From Aquipuribacter sp051216895 (GTDB lineage: Bacteria > Actinomycetota > Actinomycetes > Actinomycetales > JBBAYJ01), in assembly GCF_051216895.1 (NCBI RefSeq), contig NZ_JBPKAO010000008.1, positions 62,001-126,000 on the forward strand: a stretch of 64,000 nucleotides of DNA. The letters are read 5' to 3'. Below, piece by piece: positions 59,541 through 64,000 of this stretch. Under the pieces are notes generated by a model that worked only from the letters and a program-made list of their open reading frames with translations, searched no databases and had not been told where the DNA came from. The first letter of the stretch is position 1; each line of letters begins with the position of its first letter. The position numbers and the translations under genes are program-made.

Positions 59541-60077
59541 ATGACGAGCGACCCGTACCTGACGACCGTCCCGGGCGCCATGACGACAGAACCCCCGGCG
59601 GGCACCCACGCCCTGCTCGCCCGCGCGGTGGAGCTCGGGGTGGCGTCGGTCGGCCAGGGCGGCGGGCCGTTCGGCGCGGTCGTGGCCAGGCTGCAGGACG
59701 GAGTCCTGGTCCCGGTCGCCGAGGGCGCCAACCAGGTCACGACCGCCAACGACCCCACCGCGCACGCCGAGGTGGTCGCGCTCCGGGCCGCCGGCGCCGC
59801 GCTGGGCACGTTCGACCTGTCGGGCTGCGTCATGCTCGCCAGCTGCGAGCCCTGCCCGATGTGCCTGACCGCGGGCCTCTGGGCGCGGGTGGACTCGATG
59901 TGGTTCGCCGCCTCCCGCGAGGACGCCGCGACCGCCGGGTTCGACGACCTCGCGTTCTACGACGCGATGGCCCAGCCCCGCGAGCACTGGTCGGTACCCG
60001 TCCGCTCCGTCGACCTCCCCGAGCGGACCGCCCCCTTCGACGAGTGGTCCCGCACCGCCGGCCGCGTCGAGTACTGA
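59541..60077 (+). CDS. nucleoside/guanine deaminase (CDA superfamily)
   Basis: A 178-residue zinc deaminase. The zinc/catalytic motifs are HAEVVALRAA and CEPCPMCLTAGLW, with the ligand-binding opening GGGPFGAVVARL. The SWFAASREDAATAGFDD region resembles guanine deaminase (GuaD) more than tRNA adenosine deaminase. The start ATG 59541 follows CGGGGAC; an ATG at 59580 would give 165 residues, closer to the family length. It is 20 bases after the HNH gene. Confidence 0.87.
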   Translation: MTSDPYLTTVPGAMTTEPPAGTHALLARAVELGVASVGQGGGPFGAVVARLQDGVLVPVAEGANQVTTANDPTAHAEVVALRAAGAALGTFDLSGCVMLASCEPCPMCLTAGLWARVDSMWFAASREDAATAGFDDLAFYDAMAQPREHWSVPVRSVDLPERTAPFDEWSRTAGRVEY

Positions 60078-60133
60078 CCGCCCCCCCGGAGGCCGGGTCC
60101 GGGTGGCGCGGCGGGCCTGCCACGCTTGAGCCC

Positions 60134-60826
60134 GTGAGCAACGAACCCGCGACCGCCGCGCCGGAGTCGGTCACCGTCACCGTCACCCGTCGGGCGCTGC
60201 CCGGGCGGGGGGCGGAGATGGCCGCCTGGGTGCAGGCCGGGCAACGCCTCGCCTCCGGCTTCCCCGGCTTCCTGGGCGCGGGGCACGTGAGACCGGGCGC
60301 CGACAGCACGGACTGGCACATGCTCTACCGGTTCTCCGACGAGGCGTCCCTCGCCGCCTGGCAGTCCTCGGGCGAGCGCGAGTGGTGGATCGCCTCGGCG
60401 CTCGGCATCGTCTCGGAGACCCGCGTCGAGAAGCGGACCGGGATCGAGGGCTGGTTCGACGAGCCCCGCGGTCGAGTCATCAGCAACCGGGCCCCGGCCG
60501 GGCCGCCGCGCTGGAAGCAGGCCATCGTCATCTTCGCGGCGTTCCTGCCCACGAACCTGCTGGCCCAGGCGTTGCTGCTGCCGTTCGTCGGGGACTGGCC
60601 GTTGGTCCTCCGGGTGCTCGCCCTCACCGCGGTCCTGATCCCGGTGATGACCTACCTCGTGCTGCCGTTCGTCACCCGGCGGCTGCAGTGGTGGCTCGAG
60701 GGACGTCGGGCGCCGTGGCGACGACGTCCCCGCACCGACGGTCGCCCGCCGGCGAACGGCCGTCCCCCGGCCGACGGTCGCCCGCCGACGAACCCGCCCA
60801 CCTCGGCCGACGGGACCGGGTCGTGA
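60134..60826 (+). CDS. antibiotic-biosynthesis-monooxygenase-fold membrane protein
   Basis: A 230-residue protein. An N-terminal ABM ferredoxin-like domain (VTVTVTRRALPGRGAEMAAW, GFPGFLGAGHVRPG, WHMLYRFSDEASLAAW) is followed by two membrane helices (about 137-155 and 157-176) and a Pro/Arg/Asn repeat tail (GRPPANGRPPADGRPP). The arrangement matches actinobacterial proteins annotated as antibiotic biosynthesis monooxygenase with two helices; activity is unproven. GTG start at 60134; no strong ribosome-binding site, so possibly leaderless. Its stop overlaps the metallopeptidase gene (GTGA). Confidence 0.82.
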   Translation: MSNEPATAAPESVTVTVTRRALPGRGAEMAAWVQAGQRLASGFPGFLGAGHVRPGADSTDWHMLYRFSDEASLAAWQSSGEREWWIASALGIVSETRVEKRTGIEGWFDEPRGRVISNRAPAGPPRWKQAIVIFAAFLPTNLLAQALLLPFVGDWPLVLRVLALTAVLIPVMTYLVLPFVTRRLQWWLEGRRAPWRRRPRTDGRPPANGRPPADGRPPTNPPTSADGTGS

Positions 60827-61179
60827 CCGTCGAGCTGAGCCTCGAGGAGTTCGAGGCCGCCGTCTCCGACGCCCTCGACCAGGTGCCCCCCGAGCTGGCC
60901 GGGCTGATGGACAACGTGGTCGTGCTGGTCGAGGAGCGCCCACCGGACAACGAGCCCCAGGACCTGCTCGGCCTCTACGAGGGCACGCCGCTGACCGAGC
61001 GGGACGGCTGGTACGCCGGCGTCCTGCCCGACCGCATCTCGATCTTCCGGGGTCCGATCCTCGACATGTGCTCCTCGCGGGAGGAGGTCGTCGAGGAGGT
61101 GCTCGTCACCGTGGTCCACGAGATCGCCCACCACTTCGGCATCGAGGACGACCGCCTGCACGAGCTCGGCTGGGGGTGA
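60823..61179 (+). CDS. zincin-like metallopeptidase (DUF1025 type)
   Basis: A 118-residue minimal zincin. The metal-binding motif is HEIAHHFGIEDDRLHELG (HExxHxxGxxxxx[ED]). The N-terminal acidic region LEEFEAAVSDALDQVPPELA and LLGLYEGTPLTER are family traits. Predicted cytosolic metallopeptidase of unknown substrate. It starts at a GTG overlapping the previous gene. Confidence 0.88.
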   Translation: MTVELSLEEFEAAVSDALDQVPPELAGLMDNVVVLVEERPPDNEPQDLLGLYEGTPLTERDGWYAGVLPDRISIFRGPILDMCSSREEVVEEVLVTVVHEIAHHFGIEDDRLHELGWG

Positions 61180-61231
61180 CTCCCTGACCGGCGTCCGGGT
61201 TCAGCCGCGCCCTCGCGGGTATGTCGTTCGC

Positions 61232-61345
61232 ATGAGTCCCATGAGGGTGAGGCCGCTGGGCGGCGCTCCCGGCTGCCTGGCCATGATCCTGCTGTCCGTC
61301 GTCGCCTCCGTCGTGCTCACCGTCGGGCTGAACCTGCTGCTCTGA
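61232..61345 (+). CDS. 37-residue single-helix membrane peptide
   Basis: A small frame: ATG at 61232, a basic/Pro start (MRVRPLGGAPG), one hydrophobic helix (CLAMILLSVVASVVLTVGLN) and a stop after three leucines. It fills the gap between the metallopeptidase and the sensor kinase, on the same strand. Codon use is GC-rich in third positions, as in its neighbours. Related one-helix peptides of this design occur in actinobacteria, but no function is known. I see no strong ribosome-binding site. Confidence 0.5.
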   Translation: MSPMRVRPLGGAPGCLAMILLSVVASVVLTVGLNLLL

Positions 61346-61423
61346 CCCGGGGGCACGCCCTACCCTCCGGTCGTGGGTGCACAGGCCCGACGGCACCCGA
61401 CCCCTCGGGACAGGCTGCTGCTC

Positions 61424-62698
61424 ATGACCACCACCGTCGTCCGCCGGCTCGGCCGGGACACCCTGTACGTCGTGGCCGGCCTGCCCCTGGCCGTCCTGTC
61501 CTTCAGCCTGGTGGTGACCGGTCTGGCGGCGTCGCTGGGTCTGCTCATCACCCTGCTCGGCATCCCGCTCGCCGTGGGGACGCTGCTCATGGCCCGCGGC
61601 TTCGCGGTGGTCGAGCGGGCCCGGCTCCAGCTGCTCGACGGCCGACCCCTGCTCCCTGCCGGGCACCGTCGGCCGGGCCGAGGAGGCTGGCGGGGCCTGC
61701 TCGCCCGGCTCAAGGACCCGCAGTCGTGGCTCGACGTCCTCCACGCCGTCGTCGGGTTCCCCGTCGCGGTGCTGACGTCCGTCGTGGCCGTCACCTGGTG
61801 GGCCGTGACGCTGGGCGGGCTGACCTACTGGTTCTGGCAGACGTTCCTGCCCGACGACGGCGACGACGGCCTGGCTCGGCTGCTCGGCTGGGAGCAGCCG
61901 TGGGCGGACTCCGTGCTGAACCTGGCCGTCGGCCTGCTGTTCGCCCTCACCCTCGTGCCGGTGCTGCGGGGGTGCGCCGCGCTCCAGGCGGGTCTGGCCC
62001 GGTTGCTGGTGGCCAACCCCCAGCTGGCGTCGTTGCGCCAGGAGGTCGACGCTCTGACCGTGAGCCGGGCCGCAGTCGTCGAGGCCGGCACCAGCACGCT
62101 GCGCCGGCTCGAGCGGGACCTGCACGACGGGCCGCAGCAGCGCCTGGTGCGCCTGCAGATGGACCTCGCCACCGTCCGCCGACGTCTGGCCGACGACCCC
62201 TCGGTGGCCGACGACCTGGTCGGCGAGGCCGAGCAGCAGGTCACCGAGACGCTGCAGGAGCTGAGGGCGCTGTCACGCGGCATCGCCCCGCCCGTGCTCA
62301 GCGACCGCGGCCTGCCGTCGGCGCTGGCCTCGCTCGCCGGCCGGTGCACCGTCCAGGTCGGCCTCGACGTGGCCCTGCCGGACGTCGAGCGCCTGCCCGA
62401 GCCCGTCGAGGAGACCGCCTACTTCGTGGTGGCCGAGTCCCTGACCAACGTGGCCAAGCACAGCGCCGCCCGCTCGTGCCGGGTGAGCGTCCGTCGCGAG
62501 CACGACCCCCTGGCCGGGGGCGGCGGCGAGGTCGTCGTGGTGGAGGTCGCGGACGACGGGCGGGGCGGGGCCCACCCGGCCAAGGGGCACGGCCTGGCCG
62601 GGCTGGTCGACCGCGTCGCCGGCGTCGACGGCCGCCTCGAGGTGGACAGCCCCGACGGCGGTCCGACCCGGGTCGTGGCGGTGCTGCCGTGCGGGTAG
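61424..62698 (+). CDS. membrane sensor histidine kinase, NarL/DesK type
   Basis: A protein of about 424 residues. Four membrane helices (two near residues 14-58, two near 100-125 and 160-185) are followed by a HisKA_3 dimerisation domain with the phosphorylated His in ERDLHDGPQQRLVRLQMDLA and an HATPase domain (N-box ESLTNVAKHSAA, G-box DDGRGG). Input stimulus unknown. The start could be GTG 61373, 17 residues earlier; ATG 61424 leads directly into the family start. It overlaps the response regulator by 10 bases. Confidence 0.92.
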   Translation: MTTTVVRRLGRDTLYVVAGLPLAVLSFSLVVTGLAASLGLLITLLGIPLAVGTLLMARGFAVVERARLQLLDGRPLLPAGHRRPGRGGWRGLLARLKDPQSWLDVLHAVVGFPVAVLTSVVAVTWWAVTLGGLTYWFWQTFLPDDGDDGLARLLGWEQPWADSVLNLAVGLLFALTLVPVLRGCAALQAGLARLLVANPQLASLRQEVDALTVSRAAVVEAGTSTLRRLERDLHDGPQQRLVRLQMDLATVRRRLADDPSVADDLVGEAEQQVTETLQELRALSRGIAPPVLSDRGLPSALASLAGRCTVQVGLDVALPDVERLPEPVEETAYFVVAESLTNVAKHSAARSCRVSVRREHDPLAGGGGEVVVVEVADDGRGGAHPAKGHGLAGLVDRVAGVDGRLEVDSPDGGPTRVVAVLPCG

Positions 62699-63330
62699 TG
62701 CTGGCCGAGGACTCGATGCTCCTGCGCGAGGGCCTGGTCCGGCTGCTCCAGGAGGCCGGGTGCGAGGTCGTGGCGGCCGTGGGCGACGCACCGGACCTGG
62801 TGACGGCCGTGGTCCAGCACCGCCCCGACGTGGCCGTGGTCGACGTCCGGATGCCGCCGACGTTCACCGACGACGGGTTGCGCGCTGCCGTCCAGGCGCG
62901 ACGCCAGGTCCCCGGGACAGCGGTCCTCGTGCTGTCGCAGTACGTGGAGCAGGCCTACGCCGAAGAGCTCCTGGCCTCGGGCGAGGGCGGCGTCGGCTAC
63001 CTCCTCAAGGACCGGGTGGCCCGCCTGGAGCAGCTGGTCGACGCCCTGGAGCGGGTCCGGGCGGGCGGCACCGTCCTGGACCCCGAGGTCGTCGCCCAGC
63101 TCTTCGCCCGCCGTCGACGCGACCCTCTGGACTCCCTGACCCCCCGGGAGCGGGAGGTGCTGGCCCTGATGGCCGAGGGCCGGTCCAACCCCGCCATCGC
63201 CGCGCGACTCGTGGTGGGCGAGGGCGCCGTCGAGAAGCACGTCGGGTCCATCTTCACCAAGCTCGACCTGCCGCCCTCGGGGTCGGACTCACGCCGGGTG
63301 CTGGCCGTGCTCGCCTGGCTGCGGACGTGA
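62689..63330 (+). CDS. LuxR/NarL-family response regulator
   Basis: A 213-residue regulator. The receiver domain has the acidic pair EDS, the phosphoacceptor Asp in VAVVDVRMPP and Lys in YLLKDRVARL. The C-terminal LuxR helix-turn-helix reads LTPREREVLALMAEGRSNPA then VEKHVGSIFTKLDLP. It pairs with the overlapping kinase gene; target genes are not identifiable. The GTG start lies within the kinase's last codons. Confidence 0.94.
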   Translation: MRVVLAEDSMLLREGLVRLLQEAGCEVVAAVGDAPDLVTAVVQHRPDVAVVDVRMPPTFTDDGLRAAVQARRQVPGTAVLVLSQYVEQAYAEELLASGEGGVGYLLKDRVARLEQLVDALERVRAGGTVLDPEVVAQLFARRRRDPLDSLTPREREVLALMAEGRSNPAIAARLVVGEGAVEKHVGSIFTKLDLPPSGSDSRRVLAVLAWLRT

Positions 63331-63438
63331 CCGCCGGCGGGGGTGACCCCGGTCGCCCGCGGTCCAGGTGGAGCACCGGTTTGGAGCGGAGGGCCCGCAG
63401 CACCTATGCTCGAACCGCTCACGACGGAAACGTCCCGC

Positions 63439-63511
63439 GCCCCTATCGTCTAGCGGCCTAGGACGCCGCCCTTTCAAGGCGGTAGCACGGGTTCGAATCC
63501 CGTTGGGGGTA
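63439..63511 (+). tRNA. tRNA-Glu (anticodon TTC)
   Basis: Cloverleaf fits: acceptor GCCCCTA with TGGGGGT (one G-U pair), D-arm TCGTCTAGCGGCCTAGGA, anticodon stem CCGCC/GGCGG with loop CTTTCAA, and T-arm CGGGTTCGAATCCCG. Discriminator A is followed by CCA in the genome (63512-63514). Confidence 0.95.
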
Positions 63512-63577
63512 CCAGCACCACCCGCTCGACCGAAGGGCCCTGACAAGCCCGGCACGGCAGGACCAGCACCACAGCAA

Positions 63578-63651
63578 GGCCCCGTAGCGCAGTTGGTTAG
63601 CGCGCCGCCCTGTCACGGCGGAGGTCGCCGGTTCGAGCCCGGTCGGGGTCG
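63578..63651 (+). tRNA. tRNA-Asp (anticodon GTC)
   Basis: Acceptor GGCCCCG pairs with CGGGGTC, anticodon stem CCGCC/GGCGG with loop CTGTCAC, T-loop GTTCGAGCC. Discriminator G, as expected for Asp. Confidence 0.95.
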
Positions 63652-63678
63652 CTCGGGTGGGTAGGAACACCGCCCATC

Positions 63679-63751
63679 GGCCAGATAGCTCAGTTGGTAG
63701 AGCGTCCGACTGAAAATCGGAAGGTCGGCGGTTCGACCCCGCCTCTGGCCA
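63679..63751 (+). tRNA. tRNA-Phe (anticodon GAA)
   Basis: Acceptor GGCCAGA pairs with TCTGGCC, D-loop AGCTCAGTTGGTAGAGC, anticodon loop CTGAAAA, T-loop GTTCGACCC. Discriminator A. Confidence 0.95.
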
Positions 63752-63882
63752 CACCCCTGACCAGCACGGACACCGCGAGGAAGCGGTGAGGGTGCACAGG
63801 CGGCACGACCTGTGAGCGACCTCACGACCGGCCGGCAGAGTCGGGCCTCCCCGAGGCGGCGTCGACCGTGGACCTGCCCAGG

Positions 63883-64000
63883 TCAGGGCGAGGCGGGCGC
63901 CGACGGCCACGCACAGGTGACCCTGGCAGTGCCTGCAGGGGTGATCAGCCCCTCGCCATCACCTTCCGGCTGCACACCGCCGTCCCAGTCGTTGTAGACG
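63883..64000 (-). CDS. possible 3' end of a gene entering from the right edge (partial)
   Basis: A minus-strand open frame runs from the window edge to a TGA at 63883-63885. Its 39 residues (VYNDWDGGVQPEGDGEG then LITPAGTARVTCAW) look protein-like, with third-position GC bias. The 5' end lies outside the window, so product and family cannot be given. Confidence 0.35.
   Translation of the reverse strand, partial: VYNDWDGGVQPEGDGEGLITPAGTARVTCAWPSAPASP

Noticed and set aside
63812..63997. Plus-strand 61-codon frame at the right edge
   Set aside because: No ribosome-binding site, low-complexity composition, and the opposite strand has a more protein-like partial frame.

Overview
This 64 kb window is chromosomal DNA from a very high-GC actinobacterium. 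The proteins are actinobacterial in type: two SigB/SigF-family sigma factors, a PAS-GAF-ANTAR sensor, IdeR/DtxR boxes, HtaA haem proteins, a DUF222-HNH endonuclease, DUF4383, DUF3618 and DUF1206. A relative of the Geodermatophilales is my best guess, but the family is inference. About 68 protein genes and three tRNA genes are supported. There is no phage, transposon or CRISPR array, and no gene-free stretch longer than 300 bases. Sixteen gene junctions overlap by one to four bases (GTGA, ATGA or TGATG), so translational coupling is the local habit.

0-17 kb is a general-stress and envelope region. It has a SigB-like sigma gene with a DUF4383 partner, and a three-gene overlapping operon (low-complexity anchored protein, holin-X-like, DUF3618). 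Next come a helix-turn-helix/serine-hydrolase/membrane operon, a DUF305 lipoprotein, a zinc alcohol dehydrogenase and a PAS-GAF-ANTAR regulator. An unusual operon follows: glycosyltransferase, second SigB-like factor, CheB domain, CheR. A small acidic protein, a pirin and an SRPBCC protein follow. Several of these genes carry the pattern GNNT-N15/16-GGGTA expected of SigB/SigF promoters, so one stress regulon probably ties them together.

14.8-39.7 kb is a metal island, mainly iron and haem. A DUF2470 (HugZ-like) gene and a zinc-free ribosomal protein S4 gene diverge around an IdeR box. A class F sortase, an ABC exporter, a DUF1028 enzyme, a TMEM165/GDT1 manganese exporter behind a yybP-ykoY manganese riboswitch, and a CDF exporter follow. 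The core is a large surface protein with two HtaA haem-binding domains, an LARTG motif, a membrane helix and a C-terminal DUF2470 domain. It is followed by a second LARTG surface protein and the divergent haem operon hmuO-hmuT-hmuU-hmuV behind an IdeR box. After a thioesterase, a SpoIIE-type phosphatase and an FMN-barrel protein comes an Fe3+-siderophore operon: two permeases, an ATPase, an FhuF-like reductase and a siderophore-interacting protein, with no binding protein. It diverges from the DtxR/IdeR repressor gene across the best iron box of the window. The proposed flow is: haem captured by the HtaA proteins, imported by HmuTUV, opened by HmuO; siderophore iron imported by the second ABC system and reduced in the cytoplasm; IdeR controls both.

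39.7-53.3 kb holds DUF1206, a universal stress protein, an Lrp regulator divergent from 4-hydroxyphenylpyruvate dioxygenase, CsbD, an epimerase-like protein, an RDD protein, an aldo/keto reductase, a GGDEF-EAL protein coupled to an HDOD protein, and a TPP-riboswitch-controlled thiamin-precursor transporter (ykoE-ykoD-ykoC).

53.3-64 kb holds a copper operon (csoR, copZ, copA) with a recognisable CsoR operator, a secreted M14 carboxypeptidase, the DUF222-HNH protein, a nucleoside/guanine deaminase, a monooxygenase-fold membrane protein coupled to a zincin-type metallopeptidase, a 37-residue membrane peptide, a NarL-type two-component system, and tRNA-Glu, tRNA-Asp and tRNA-Phe.

The observations most worth following are the HtaA-DUF2470 fusion, the iron box between a haem-utilisation gene and a ribosomal protein gene, the manganese aptamer that contains the stop codon of the preceding gene, and the sigma-CheB-CheR operon.
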